From assembly GCF_015560805.1 (NCBI RefSeq), contig NZ_JADMSO010000013.1, positions 16,251 through 80,250 of the forward strand: DNA of 64,000 nt. Direction: 5' to 3'. This DNA comes from Mediterraneibacter glycyrrhizinilyticus (GTDB lineage: Bacteria > Bacillota > Clostridia > Lachnospirales > Lachnospiraceae). The translations under genes were made by a program, and so were the position numbers. Positions 52,921 through 62,086 of this stretch are shown piece by piece. Position 1 is the stretch's first letter. Every line of letters starts with the position of its first letter. The notes under the pieces are model-generated. The model worked only from the letters and a program-made list of their open reading frames with translations. It was not told the origin of the DNA and ran no database searches.

Positions 52921-54387
52921 ATGAAATTCTTACAGAAATTAGGAAAAGCCCTGATGCTGCCGGTAGCGGTTCTTCCGATCTGCGGTATTTTGATGGGTGT
53001 AGGTTACTTGCTTTGTCCGGAAACCATGCAGGGCGGAGATATCAATGGAATCGTTCCGGTATTAGGACTGTTTCTTGTAAAAGCAGGCGGGGCGCTGATC
53101 GACAACATGGCGATCCTGTTCGCGATCGGTATCGGTGTCGGCATGGCTGATGACAACGACGGTACAGCAGGACTTGCAGCATTGGCTTCCTGGCTGATGA
53201 TCACAACACTTCTCTCCACAGGAGTTGCATCGATCCTCAGACCTGGTATTGTAGACAACCCGAATATGACACTGGCGTTCGATAAGATCCAGAACCCGTT
53301 CATCGGTATCATTGCAGGTATCATCGGTGCTACATGCTACAATAAATTCAAAAGCACGAAACTTCCGGACTGGCTGTCTTTCTTCAGCGGAAAACGCTGC
53401 GTAGCAATCGTAGCTGGAGTTGTTTCCATCATTGTTTCCGCAATTCTGCTGTTTGTATGGCCGCTGGTATTCGGCGCACTGATCGCAGTAGGTGAAGCAA
53501 TCGTGAGCCTGAAAGCAGTTGGTGTAGGTATCTATGCATTCCTGAACCGTCTGTTGATCCCGACAGGTCTGCACCACGCATTGAACAACGTATTCTGGTT
53601 CGATACGATCGGTCTTGGAGATCTGACACACTTCTGGGCAGGCGAGACATCCGCAGATGTAACATGGAGCCTTGGTATGTACATGTCCGGATTCTTCCCA
53701 TGTATGATGTTCGGTATTCCGGGCGCAGCATTGGCAATGATCCATACAGCAAAAGACAACAAGAAAAAAGTAGCGATCGGTCTCGTTGCTTCCGCAGCAG
53801 TCAGCGCATTTGTCTGCGGTGTTACTGAGCCGTTCGAGTTCGCATTCATGTTCCTTGCACCGGTACTGTATGTGATCTACGCTTTGTTATATGGTATCTT
53901 CGCATTTATTACGGTATCTCTTGGATTCCGTGCCGGATTCTCATTCTCGGCAGGTGCAACAGACCTTCTGTTCTCCGCGTCACTTCCGGCAGCTGCTAAG
54001 ACATGGCTGATCGTTCCGCTTGGTATCGCAGCATTTATCGTATTCTATGTGGTATTCCGTTTCGCGATCGTGAAATTCGATCTGAAGACACCGGGTAGAG
54101 AAGACGATGACGAAGATGAAACAAAAGTACAGCTTGCAAACGACGATTTCACAACCGTAGCACAGATCATCCTTGAGGGTGTCGGCGGAAAAGAAAACGT
54201 TGCATCGATCGACAACTGTATTACAAGACTTCGTCTGGAGATCAAAGATTACACAGCAGTTGATGAGAAGAAGATCAAATCTGCCGGAGTTGCAGGCGTG
54301 ATCAGACCTGGAAAGAATTCCGTACAGGTTATCATCGGAACAAAAGTTCAGTTTGTTGCCGATGAATTCAAGAAACTGTGTAAATAA
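52921..54387 (+). CDS. nagE: PTS EIICB, N-acetylglucosamine/glucose type
   Basis: This 488-aa sugar permease has an EIIC membrane domain (about 1-385) starting LQKLGKALMLPVAVLPICGILMG, with NRLLIPTGLHHALNNVFWF and the GITEPFEF-like GVTEPFEFAFMF motif. A C-terminal EIIB domain (about 410-488) has phosphorylated Cys433 in SIDNCITRLRLE. The HHALNNVFW region and the neighbour nagB favour N-acetylglucosamine, but glucose cannot be excluded. ATG 52921 follows AGGAGG by 8 nt. It lacks its own EIIA, which is supplied by the gene before it. Confidence 0.9.
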   Translation: MKFLQKLGKALMLPVAVLPICGILMGVGYLLCPETMQGGDINGIVPVLGLFLVKAGGALIDNMAILFAIGIGVGMADDNDGTAGLAALASWLMITTLLSTGVASILRPGIVDNPNMTLAFDKIQNPFIGIIAGIIGATCYNKFKSTKLPDWLSFFSGKRCVAIVAGVVSIIVSAILLFVWPLVFGALIAVGEAIVSLKAVGVGIYAFLNRLLIPTGLHHALNNVFWFDTIGLGDLTHFWAGETSADVTWSLGMYMSGFFPCMMFGIPGAALAMIHTAKDNKKKVAIGLVASAAVSAFVCGVTEPFEFAFMFLAPVLYVIYALLYGIFAFITVSLGFRAGFSFSAGATDLLFSASLPAAAKTWLIVPLGIAAFIVFYVVFRFAIVKFDLKTPGREDDDEDETKVQLANDDFTTVAQIILEGVGGKENVASIDNCITRLRLEIKDYTAVDEKKIKSAGVAGVIRPGKNSVQVIIGTKVQFVADEFKKLCK

Positions 54388-54430
54388 TCTGAGAAGACAT
54401 ATTTGAAAGAGAACATTAATCCCTTTTGGA

Positions 54431-54456
54431 AAAGACCGCGTGAAAGCGGTCTTTTT
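54431..54456 (+). terminator. Terminator of the PTS operon
   Basis: A 9-bp perfect stem (54431-54439 with 54446-54454) and a T run closes the nagE unit. Confidence 0.9.
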
Positions 54457-54480
54457 GCATAACACAGGAGGTAAAAGAAT

Positions 54481-55224
54481 ATGGAGTATGTATTGGAAGC
54501 ATGCGTGGACAGTGTGGAATCGGCGATCGCGGCACAGCAGGGCGGCGCGAAACGTGTGGAATTATGCGGAAATCTGATCATAGGAGGGACGAGTCCCGGG
54601 AAAGCGTTGTTTCAGGCAGTCCGGAAATATACGGATCTGGAGATCCGGGTTTTGCTCCGACCGAGATTCGGTGATTTCTGCTATGACGAGTATGAATTTG
54701 AAATAATGAAAGAAGACGTGCAGATGTACCGGGAGCTGGGAGCGGACGGGATCGTCACCGGGATCCTTTTGCCGGACGGAAGACTGGACAGCGTGAGAAT
54801 GGGAGAACTGATCCGTGAAGCGGGGAATGCGGATGTGGCGCTGCATCGTGCTTTTGATGTGTGCAGCGATCCGTATGAAACGTTGGAGGGTGCGGTCGAT
54901 CTCGGAATCAGAACGATCCTGACAAGCGGACAGAAAAATTCTGCGTGGGAAGGTCGGGAACTTCTGCGTGAGCTGGTGAGACGAAGCGACGGACGGATCG
55001 AGATCCTGGTCGGAGCGGGCGTTTCGCCGGAAACGATCGAAAAGCTGGTTCCGTTTACAGGGGCGCAGGCTTATCATATGTCCGGAAAAGTCACGCTGGA
55101 AAGCAGGATGCAGTTCCGGCGCGACGGTGTGAGCATGGGATTTCCGGGATTCAGCGAATATGAGATCTGGCAGACGGATGCGGATAATATCCGCAGAGCG
55201 GTGGACGTACTGGAGCAATTTTAG
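54481..55224 (+). CDS. cutC: CutC family protein
   Basis: This 247-aa TIM-barrel protein matches CutC along its length: EACVDSVESAIAAQQGGAKRVELC, cited as AIAAQQGGAKRVELC, LRPRFGDFCYDEYEFEIM, GADGIVTGILLPDG, VALHRAFDVC, RTILTSGQ and AYHMSGK. CutC was named for copper tolerance, but its biochemical role is not settled. ACAGGAGG precedes the ATG. It is monocistronic between terminator and the next promoter. Confidence 0.93.
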   Translation: MEYVLEACVDSVESAIAAQQGGAKRVELCGNLIIGGTSPGKALFQAVRKYTDLEIRVLLRPRFGDFCYDEYEFEIMKEDVQMYRELGADGIVTGILLPDGRLDSVRMGELIREAGNADVALHRAFDVCSDPYETLEGAVDLGIRTILTSGQKNSAWEGRELLRELVRRSDGRIEILVGAGVSPETIEKLVPFTGAQAYHMSGKVTLESRMQFRRDGVSMGFPGFSEYEIWQTDADNIRRAVDVLEQF

Positions 55225-55418
55225 GAAAGGGACATTCCGGTGCAGCATAGGTCTGTTGTTTTTTTGGAGATAACAGTATTGTTATATTATTAACAATAAA
55301 AAGTGCCTGAATAAAAATGTGAGAAAATTAACAAAAAATACTTTTCTTTTCTGATTTCAAGGAGTATAATACAAATATAAATAAAAACGGAATGATTTCA
55401 AAGCAGGAGGCGTACACT
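55225..55418. other. A+T-rich gap between cutC and the kinase-like gene
   Basis: It holds a 7-bp inverted repeat (ATTGTTA...TAACAAT, near 55273-55292) and a TATAAT at 55365-55370 that may be the -10 of the next gene. No gene is seen. Confidence 0.4.
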
Positions 55419-56174
55419 ATGAAACTGGAAAAGAAAAAACTGATCGTAAAACGGGAGTACAAAGAAGTTTATAAGTGCGAGGACGGAATCGTTAAGATTT
55501 TTGAAAAAGATCATCCAAAGGCAGATGTGTTTAACGAGGCGCTCAATACGGCGAGAGTCGAGGCGACGGGGCTTGACATCCCATGTGTGAAAGAAGTGAG
55601 TCAGGTGGACGGAAAATGGGCGATCCTGATCGAATATAAAGAGGGTACGACGCTTGAAGAGATGATGGAAGCTGATCCGGGAAATCTGGAGAAATATATG
55701 GAAGATTTTGTGGATCTGCAGTTGGAGATGCACAGCAAAAAAGCGGCAAGGCTGAACAAGCTGAAAGATAAATTGTCCGCACAGATCAACGGACTGAAAG
55801 AGTTGGATGCGACGACGCGGTATGAACTTCTGACCCGTCTGGAAAGCATGCCGAAGCATGACAAAGTATGCCACGGTGATTTTAATCCGAGCAATGTGAT
55901 CTATGGAAAGAACGGTAAGATGACGATCGTGGACTGGGCACATGCGACACAGGGAAACGCGAGCGCGGATGCGGCGATGACGTATCTTTTGTTCGCATTG
56001 AAAGATCAGGAGAAAGCGGATCTCTATATGAAGTTATTCTGTAAGAAGAGCGACACCGCGAGACAGTATGTTCAGCAGTGGCTCCCGATCGTAGCGGCGG
56101 CGGAACTTTCCAAGAACAATGAACTGGAAAAAGAATTCCTTATGCGTTGGATCGATGTGATCGATTATCAGTAA
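55419..56174 (+). CDS. Aminoglycoside-phosphotransferase-like kinase
   Basis: This 251-aa protein has the protein-kinase-like fold of small-molecule phosphotransferases. Residues about 25-75 form the N lobe (IVKIFEKDHPKADVFNEAL). The catalytic loop is VCHGDFNPSNVIYG (Asp general base, Asn metal ligand), and the metal Asp lies in MTIVDWAHATQGN. The substrate could be choline, a sugar or an antibiotic; nothing points to drug resistance. ATG 55419 has AGGAGG 10 nt upstream, deciding against a codon 27 nt earlier. Confidence 0.85.
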   Translation: MKLEKKKLIVKREYKEVYKCEDGIVKIFEKDHPKADVFNEALNTARVEATGLDIPCVKEVSQVDGKWAILIEYKEGTTLEEMMEADPGNLEKYMEDFVDLQLEMHSKKAARLNKLKDKLSAQINGLKELDATTRYELLTRLESMPKHDKVCHGDFNPSNVIYGKNGKMTIVDWAHATQGNASADAAMTYLLFALKDQEKADLYMKLFCKKSDTARQYVQQWLPIVAAAELSKNNELEKEFLMRWIDVIDYQ

Positions 56175-56222
56175 AAGGAGTTTCCGGCAGAGAAGATTAT
56201 TGCGAGCCGCCCCCTCGGAAGA

Positions 56223-57113
56223 TCATTCTGAGAGGACGGCTTCCATATCTTCAGGGAGCGGGGCGGTGAATTCCATCTGCTCTCCGGTGATCGGATGGGG
56301 GAAGCAGAGCCGGTGAGAATGCAGCGCCTGACGGCGGATATGTTCCATGTCCGGGTTGTAGAGATAATCTCCGATCAGTGGGTAGCCGAGATATTTCATA
56401 TGAATGCGGATCTGATGGGTACGACCGGTCTCCAGATGCAGGGAGACGAGGCTGTGCCCGTTTTTTTCTTCCAGCACGCGGTAATGTGTCACTGCCCGTT
56501 CACCATGTTCAAAATCAACGACACGCTCGATCACGGAGCCGGGTTTACGCGAGAGCGGCGCGCAGATCGTCCCGGCAGACGGAGTAACGCTTCCGCGGGA
56601 GATGGCGAGGTATTCGCGCGTGATCTCATGGCGGCACGCAAGGGAGGACAGGATGTTGGAACTGACCATATGCTTGGCGATGACGGTCAGTCCGGAAGTA
56701 TCCCGGTCCAAACGGTTCGTGCAGCGGAAAATAAACGGCTTTCCCTGTTCCTGATAGTACCAGGCAAGCGCATTGGCGAGAGAATAGTGATAGTTGTTCA
56801 TGGACGGATGGATCGGCATCCCGGCAGGTTTGTTGACAACGAGAATATCTTCGTCTTCATAGACGATAGTAAGAGGCAACTTGGTGGGCGGGATCTTTTC
56901 GGAAGACTCCGTTTCCTGAATATGGACTTTTAACAAATCTCCTGCCGACAGTGTCTGGGTCAGATAATACCAGACGCCGTTTACGAGAATACTCTCGGGC
57001 ATCTTTTTCAGTTCCACAAGATTTTGCCGGGAATATCCGCGGCGGCGAAGATATTGCTCGATGCGGAGTCCGGCGTCCTGTTCGGTAATGTGGTAAGTAA
57101 TGATACGGTCCAT
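56223..57113 (-). CDS. RluA-family pseudouridine synthase
   Basis: This 296-aa RNA pseudouridine synthase has an N-terminal S4-like RNA-binding segment (about 13-60) and the RluA catalytic core, with VVNKPAGMPIHPS, the catalytic Asp136 in CTNRLDRDTSG, LETGRTHQIRIHMKYLGYPLIGD, cited as GRTHQIRIHMKYLGYP, and HSHRLCFPHP. The target (23S rRNA or tRNA site) cannot be decided. The ATG at 57113 has AGGAG upstream on the minus strand. It lies downstream of tRNA-Ser on the same strand, separated by a terminator. Confidence 0.94.
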   Translation of the reverse strand: MDRIITYHITEQDAGLRIEQYLRRRGYSRQNLVELKKMPESILVNGVWYYLTQTLSAGDLLKVHIQETESSEKIPPTKLPLTIVYEDEDILVVNKPAGMPIHPSMNNYHYSLANALAWYYQEQGKPFIFRCTNRLDRDTSGLTVIAKHMVSSNILSSLACRHEITREYLAISRGSVTPSAGTICAPLSRKPGSVIERVVDFEHGERAVTHYRVLEEKNGHSLVSLHLETGRTHQIRIHMKYLGYPLIGDYLYNPDMEHIRRQALHSHRLCFPHPITGEQMEFTAPLPEDMEAVLSE

Positions 57114-57196
57114 GAAGTTCTCCTTCTTGTTTTCGTGTCTGCATTCGGGATGTTTCTTTCCGGTTATCTTTCAGATCATTTCATTTAATATAGAAG

Positions 57197-57231
57197 AAAA
57201 GCATCGCCAGGAAAACCTGTACGATGCTTTT
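57197..57231. terminator. Terminator of tRNA-Ser (usable both ways)
   Basis: AAAAGCATCG at 57197-57206 pairs with CGATGCTTTT at 57222-57231 around an inner CCAGG...CCTG stem. It lies 14 nt beyond the tRNA 3' end on the minus strand. Confidence 0.8.
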
Positions 57232-57244
57232 GGGAATTAATAAA

Positions 57245-57335
57245 CGGAGACGGAGGGATTCGAACCCTCGTACCGGCTTAAAACCGGTAAACTGATTTCG
57301 AGTCAGCCCCGTTACGGCCACTTCGGTACGTCTCC
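57245..57335 (-). tRNA. tRNA-Ser (anticodon CGA)
   Basis: A 91-nt class II tRNA on the minus strand. Acceptor GGAGACG pairs with CGTCTCC (discriminator G). The anticodon arm is CTGA-CTCGAAA-TCAG, giving CGA and reading UCG. It has a long variable arm (ACCGG...CCGGT) and a T arm GAGGG-TTCGAAT-CCCTC. CCA is not encoded. Confidence 0.96.
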
Positions 57336-57378
57336 ATATATGCTGTACCTGTCTGTATCCGAACAGAAAACAGGTGAT

Positions 57379-57411
57379 GGATAAAGCAGAGCCGGTGTAT
57401 ACCGACTCTGC
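57379..57411 (-). terminator. Terminator-like hairpin after the CNNM gene
   Basis: GCAGAG-C-CGGT and ACCG-A-CTCTGC (57386-57411) form a 10-bp stem with one mismatch and a 4-nt loop. On the minus strand it is followed by TTTAT. It separates the CNNM gene from tRNA-Ser. Confidence 0.65.
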
Positions 57412-57458
57412 ACACCAATCCTTATGATAGCGTAAAAGAAATATAAAATCAAGAGATT

Positions 57459-58952
57459 TTAAATATTTTCTTTGTTATTTTCTTTGTTTTCAGAAGACTT
57501 TTCGGAAGATTTACGTTCAGAAGCTTCCGATTTTGTGGCTTCCGACTTTATGGTTTCTGATTTTGTGGCTTCTGACTTTACAACTTCTGATCTGGAAGAT
57601 TCAGATCTTCGGTGGGAAAGCTCCGGATGTCCGTCGCTTCTTCCTGTTTCGTCTTCCTCATCGATCAAATGTTCCGGCATGAAGAGGTGAACCAGTTCCA
57701 CACGGTTCTTGTCTAATTTCTCGACAACCAGACGGATGCCGCTTTCTGTCGTGAATTCATCGCCGACTTCCGGAAGACGATCCAGATGTTCGATCAGGAA
57801 ACCGCCGAGGGAGTCGAAATCCTCGGATTCCAGCATTGCTTTCGGATGCTCGTCCAATTCCAGACGGTCATTTAAGTCATCCAGACTGATCGAACCTTCG
57901 ACCACATATTCGCGGTTATTGACCTGTGTGACAAATTCTTCTTCGTTCTCATCGTATTCGTCATGGATCTCTCCGACGATCTCCTCAAGAATATCTTCCA
58001 GAGTGATGATCCCGGCAGTCTCGCCGTATTCATCCAATACGATCGCGATATTTAAGGAAGCGTCTTTCATCTCGACGAGAAGCTCGGAGATGTTCTTATA
58101 TTCATAAGTAAAATAAGCCTCACGCAAAATATCCCGTACCTGGAAATGTTCTCTGTTTTCAAACAAAAGAAGATCTTTCATATTGATCGTTCCGATCACG
58201 TTATCGGTCGTATCTTCATAGATCGGAAGTCTTGTAAACTTATATTCTTTAAAAATATCAATGAGTTCGGCGTAGCTGCTGTTGACGTCTGCAAAAATGA
58301 CGTGGACCCGGGGAACCATAACGTCTTTGGCTCGCGCATCTCCAAGATCGAACACATTGTAGATCATCTCTTTTTCTTCAGACTCGATTACCCCATCTTC
58401 GTGGCTGACATCCACAATGGTGCGGAGTTCATCTTCTGTCATGGTGTTGTTCTTCGCTTTCGGATCGACACGGAATAAACGCAGGATTCCGTTACAGATC
58501 AGATTGATGATGAAAATGAACGGCGTCATAATAGTCATAAATATTTTGATGATCGGAATATATGCAAGTGCCAGATTCTGAGCTTTGATCGTCGCAAGGT
58601 TCTTCGGTGTGATCTCTCCGAAAACGAGGATCGCAACCGTCATAAAGGCGGTCATAATACTGACCATATATCCGCCGAAATTGTAAGCGATCGTTGTGGC
58701 GAGCGCTGTGGCACAGATATTCACGATGTTGTTTCCGATCAAAATGGCGCTCAGCATCTTGCCTGTGTGCTTCTCCGTAATCTCAAGTACGGCTGCGGCA
58801 CGTTTGTTGCCGTCGTCGGCAAGGGCACGCATCTTGATCTTGCTGACAGTAGTCAGCGAAGTCTCCGCGGATGAAAAAAATCCGGATAATAATAGTAATA
58901 ATATAAGTACGATAATTTGTATGGCGTCACTCGAATCCAATGATCTGATCAC
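57459..58952 (-). CDS. CNNM/CorC-family (hemolysin-type) membrane protein
   Basis: This 497-aa protein has an N-terminal CNNM membrane domain (about 8-190; LLLSGFFSSAETSLTTVSKIKM and GEITPKNLATIKAQ), two CBS domains (about 215-335; DVMVPRVHVIFAD, RLPIYEDTTDNVIGTINMKDLL, cited as YEDTTDNVIGTINMKDLL) and a CorC_HlyC domain (about 350-430). Relatives transport or sense Mg2+. The C-terminal tail (about 440-497) is very hydrophilic and includes tandem KSEAT-KSETI-KSEAT-KSEAS units, 15 bp each in DNA. The tail is lineage-specific and probably disordered. Confidence 0.93.
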   Translation of the reverse strand: MIRSLDSSDAIQIIVLILLLLLSGFFSSAETSLTTVSKIKMRALADDGNKRAAAVLEITEKHTGKMLSAILIGNNIVNICATALATTIAYNFGGYMVSIMTAFMTVAILVFGEITPKNLATIKAQNLALAYIPIIKIFMTIMTPFIFIINLICNGILRLFRVDPKAKNNTMTEDELRTIVDVSHEDGVIESEEKEMIYNVFDLGDARAKDVMVPRVHVIFADVNSSYAELIDIFKEYKFTRLPIYEDTTDNVIGTINMKDLLLFENREHFQVRDILREAYFTYEYKNISELLVEMKDASLNIAIVLDEYGETAGIITLEDILEEIVGEIHDEYDENEEEFVTQVNNREYVVEGSISLDDLNDRLELDEHPKAMLESEDFDSLGGFLIEHLDRLPEVGDEFTTESGIRLVVEKLDKNRVELVHLFMPEHLIDEEDETGRSDGHPELSHRRSESSRSEVVKSEATKSETIKSEATKSEASERKSSEKSSENKENNKENI

Positions 58953-59293
58953 TCCTTTGATATCATAAAATTTACTTCTGTTTTCATTAGCGTGTACGCT
59001 GATTGAGGATAACGCTGAAAATTACCGAAATTACGCGGTTTGAGGCGTGTTTCCCCTTGTACATCGACGCTACGAGTACACGAAAATAATATACATCATT
59101 TAAACGGAATTTGCAAGTTCTTCGCGCTTTTACTGGCAATTAGGGAAAAAGTATTGTATCATGTGAAATAGAAATCATACTATCCGAGAACTACCCGTAT
59201 ATCCTCCCGCGGTCAATGATGACAAAAGCCGGGGACAGGATGAAATCATGATGAAGCTAAGAGACAGAAATAGAAGTGAAATGGAGAAAAAAT
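58953..59293. other. Divergent gap between the CNNM gene and murB
   Basis: It contains the 83-bp dispersed repeat copy C and, for murB, a weak promoter candidate TTGTAT (59154-59159)-18 nt-TACTAT (59178-59183). Nothing else is recognised. Confidence 0.4.
58989..59071 (+). repeat. Dispersed palindromic repeat, copy C
   Basis: This 83-bp element starts AGCGTGTACG and ends CCCCTTGTACATCGACGCT. Its internal AATTACGCGGTTTGAG parallels AATTACGCAGTTGAG in copy A, so the two long copies share loop sequence as well as arms. Confidence 0.7.
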
Positions 59294-60199
59294 ATGAGTT
59301 TATATGATGAATTGTGTCAATGTCTGGATCAGTCCAATGTCTCAAAAGACGAGCCGATGAGCCGGCATACGACATTTCGTGTCGGCGGACCGGCTGATTT
59401 TTTTGTGACGCCGACGGAGGAAGAGGAAGTCAGAGCGGTTGTGAATCTGCTTAAAAAGGAGAACGTTCCATATTATGTGATCGGAAACGGAAGCAATCTG
59501 CTCGTCGGGGACGGCGGCTACCGGGGCGTGGTCATCCAGATCTGTAAGAATATGAACAAGATCCGCGTGGAAGGCGATATGGTGTATGCGCAGGCAGGCG
59601 CATTGCTTTCCAAAACTGCGGCGCAGGCGCTGGAACATGCACAGACCGGCATGGAATTTGCATCCGGCATTCCGGGAACACTCGGCGGTGCGGTGATGAT
59701 GAATGCCGGAGCTTACGGCGGAGAAATGAAACATATTTTGTACAACGCACTTGCATTGACAAAAGACGGCGAATTTCGGGTTGTCCCGGCAGACCGGATG
59801 GAACTGGGATACCGGAGCAGCGTTTTTGCCAAAAACGGAGACATTGTGCTGAGCGCACAGCTGAAACTTCAGCCGGGAGATCCGGAAAAAATCCGTGCAT
59901 ATATGGAGGAATTGAAAGAAAAGCGTGTGACAAAACAACCGTTGGAATATCCGAGTGCGGGAAGTACGTTCAAACGTCCCGAGGGATATTTTGCGGGAAA
60001 ACTGATCGAGGATACGGGACTGCGTGGATTCCGTGTCGGAGGCGCACAGGTTTCGGAGAAACACTGTGGATTTGTGATCAACCGGGAGAATGCGACGGCG
60101 GCGGACATCGTTTCATTGATGGAGCAGGTGGCGGACCGTGTGGAAGCGAAGTTCGGCGTACGGCTGGAACCGGAAGTAAGACGGATCGGGGAGTTTTAA
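59294..60199 (+). CDS. murB: UDP-N-acetylenolpyruvoylglucosamine reductase
   Basis: This 301-aa FAD enzyme completes UDP-MurNAc synthesis. It has SRHTTFRVGGPADFFVTP, YYVIGNGSNLLVGDGGYRGVVI, cited as YVIGNGSNLLVGDGGYRG, GIPGTLGGAVMMNAGAYGGEM, cited as GIPGTLGGAVMMNAGAYGG, GYRSSVF and the PSAGSTFKRPEGYFAGKLIE motif with catalytic Ser. This is the type II (Gram-positive) form. ATG 59294 has GGAG 7 nt upstream. It opens the murB-rapZ-whiA-HPr operon. Confidence 0.96.
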   Translation: MSLYDELCQCLDQSNVSKDEPMSRHTTFRVGGPADFFVTPTEEEEVRAVVNLLKKENVPYYVIGNGSNLLVGDGGYRGVVIQICKNMNKIRVEGDMVYAQAGALLSKTAAQALEHAQTGMEFASGIPGTLGGAVMMNAGAYGGEMKHILYNALALTKDGEFRVVPADRMELGYRSSVFAKNGDIVLSAQLKLQPGDPEKIRAYMEELKEKRVTKQPLEYPSAGSTFKRPEGYFAGKLIEDTGLRGFRVGGAQVSEKHCGFVINRENATAADIVSLMEQVADRVEAKFGVRLEPEVRRIGEF

Positions 60200-60224
60200 G
60201 AGATTTAAGTTAGGGGACGTACAG

Positions 60225-61103
60225 ATGAGATTTGTAATTGTGACGGGAATGTCGGGCGCGGGGAAATCAACGGCATTGAAAATGTTAGAAGATATGGGAT
60301 ATTTTTGTGTGGATAATCTGCCCATCGCGCTTGTGACGAAATTTGGAGAAATGCTGACAACGCCGGATTCGGAACTGAACAGAGTGGCGCTCGGGATCGA
60401 CGTCCGAAGCGGAGAAGCGTTGGACGGACTGGAACAGCATTTGAAAGAACTGGACGAAAAGGGCATTTCTTATGAGATTTTGTTTTTGGATGCGAAATCG
60501 GATGTGCTTGTCAAACGATATAAGGAAACACGCAGGCAGCATCCGCTCGGCGGAATCGGACATGTGGATGTGGGGATCGCGAAAGAGCGCGAGAAGATTT
60601 CGTTCTTAAAACTGCGGGCGACTTATATACTGGATACAAGTAAGATGCTGACACGGGAATTGAAAGCGGAATTGGAAAAGATCTTCGTGGAGGGAAAAGA
60701 TTTTAAAAATCTGTATGTGACGGTGATGTCGTTCGGGTTCAAATACGGAATCCCGCAGGATGCGGATATTGTACTGGACGTCCGGTTTCTTCCGAATCCT
60801 TATTATATAGAAGATTTAAAAGAAAAAACGGGAAACGATCCGGAAGTGCAGGATTATGTGATGAACAACGAGCGAGCCGAATTGTTTGTGAAAAAACTGG
60901 AAGATCTGGTGCAGTTTTTGCTTCCGAATTACATTTGGGAGGGGAAGAACCAGCTTGTGATCGCGATCGGATGTACAGGAGGAAAACATCGTTCGGTGAC
61001 GCTTGCGAACAGGCTTTACGAATTTGTGAGCGGGAATGAGCATTATGGCGCGCGGATCGAGCATCGTGATATTGAAAAGGATGCGGTCGTAAAGGCGAAA
61101 TAA
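60225..61103 (+). CDS. rapZ: RapZ/YvcJ-type nucleotide-binding protein
   Basis: This 292-aa protein has a Walker A loop TGMSGAGKST (residues 7-16), FCVDNLPIAL, GIDVRSGEALD and the C-terminal IGCTGGKHRSVTLANRLYEF. In enterobacteria RapZ guides RNase E to the sRNA GlmZ; in Bacillus the homologue YvcJ is a GTP/ATP-binding protein of less clear role. AGGGGA precedes the ATG. Its position after murB and before whiA is conserved in Bacillota. The yvcK gene, often found between rapZ and whiA, is missing: only 23 nt separate them. Confidence 0.95.
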   Translation: MRFVIVTGMSGAGKSTALKMLEDMGYFCVDNLPIALVTKFGEMLTTPDSELNRVALGIDVRSGEALDGLEQHLKELDEKGISYEILFLDAKSDVLVKRYKETRRQHPLGGIGHVDVGIAKEREKISFLKLRATYILDTSKMLTRELKAELEKIFVEGKDFKNLYVTVMSFGFKYGIPQDADIVLDVRFLPNPYYIEDLKEKTGNDPEVQDYVMNNERAELFVKKLEDLVQFLLPNYIWEGKNQLVIAIGCTGGKHRSVTLANRLYEFVSGNEHYGARIEHRDIEKDAVVKAK

Positions 61104-61126
61104 GCCGGGAAGAGGGAAAATAGCAG

Positions 61127-62086
61127 ATGTCATTTTCGGGAAAAGTAAAAGAAGAACTTTCGAGACAGTGGAGCAGTGCAAGGCATTGTCAGATCGCGGA
61201 ATTGGCGGCAATGCTCAGCGTTTGCGGATCGATCGTGATCGACAGCAGGAATCGATACGGGATAAAAATCCATACAGAAAATATCGCTGTTGCAAGAAAG
61301 GTCTTTACATTGATCAAAAAAACATTTAATATAGAATCTGATATCTCGGTCAGGAGAAATATTTTGCGGCAGAGCGTCTCTTATTCCATCATTGTGAAAC
61401 AGCATCAGGACGCCCTGCGTATTCTTCAGGCAACGAAGCTAACAGAGGAGTATCAGAACGGATTTGAGGAGATCCATATCGTGAATCCGATCGTGGTACA
61501 GCAGCCGTGCTGCAGAAGAGCATTTATTCGCGGCGCATTTCTGGCGGCTGGCTCGATGAGTGATCCGGAGAAATCGTATCACTTTGAGATCGTCTGCGCG
61601 GCAGAAGCGATGGCTGAACAGGTGAAAGAGCTGCTCTGCAGTTTTGAGACGGACGCAAAGATCGTCCAGAGAAAAAAGGTCTACGTTGTCTATGTAAAAG
61701 AGGGATCTCAGATCGTTGATATTTTGAATATCATGGAAGCGCATGTATCTTTGATGGAACTGGAAAATGTACGGATCTTAAAGGAGATGCGAAATACCGT
61801 GAACCGCAAGGTGAATTGTGAGACTGCCAATATCAATAAAACGGTCTCTGCTGCGGTGAAGCAGGTGGAGGATATAACGTATCTGCGTGATACGATCGGG
61901 TTTGAGAAGTTGTCCGAGGGATTGGAAGAGATTGCACTTGCCCGTCTTTCACATCCCGAGGCGTCACTAAAAGAACTGGGCGAGCTTTTATCGCCTCCGG
62001 TGGGCAAATCGGGGGTGAATCACAGACTCAGGAAATTGAGTGAGTTGGCAGAAAAGGTAAGGCAAGAACAAGGAGGGTTATTATGA
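61127..62086 (+). CDS. whiA: WhiA family DNA-binding protein
   Basis: This 319-aa protein combines a LAGLIDADG-like fold and a C-terminal HTH. It has FSGKVKEELSRQWSSARHCQIAEL, cited as FSGKVKEELSRQWSS, CCRRAFIRGAFLAAGSMSDPEKSYHFEI, cited as RRAFIRGAFLAAGSMSDPEKSYH, here shortened to RGAFLAAGSMSDPEK, VNRKVNCETANINKTV and an HTH with GLEEIALARLSHPEASLKEL, then LSPPVGKSGVNHRL. In Bacillus WhiA affects division and chromosome segregation. AGAGGG precedes the ATG. It overlaps the HPr-like gene by 4 nt. Confidence 0.96.
   Translation: MSFSGKVKEELSRQWSSARHCQIAELAAMLSVCGSIVIDSRNRYGIKIHTENIAVARKVFTLIKKTFNIESDISVRRNILRQSVSYSIIVKQHQDALRILQATKLTEEYQNGFEEIHIVNPIVVQQPCCRRAFIRGAFLAAGSMSDPEKSYHFEIVCAAEAMAEQVKELLCSFETDAKIVQRKKVYVVYVKEGSQIVDILNIMEAHVSLMELENVRILKEMRNTVNRKVNCETANINKTVSAAVKQVEDITYLRDTIGFEKLSEGLEEIALARLSHPEASLKELGELLSPPVGKSGVNHRLRKLSELAEKVRQEQGGLL

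Noticed and set aside
55273..55292. ATTGTTA inverted repeat after cutC as a terminator
   Set aside because: Short A+T stem without a T run on the plus strand; could arise by chance in A+T-rich DNA.
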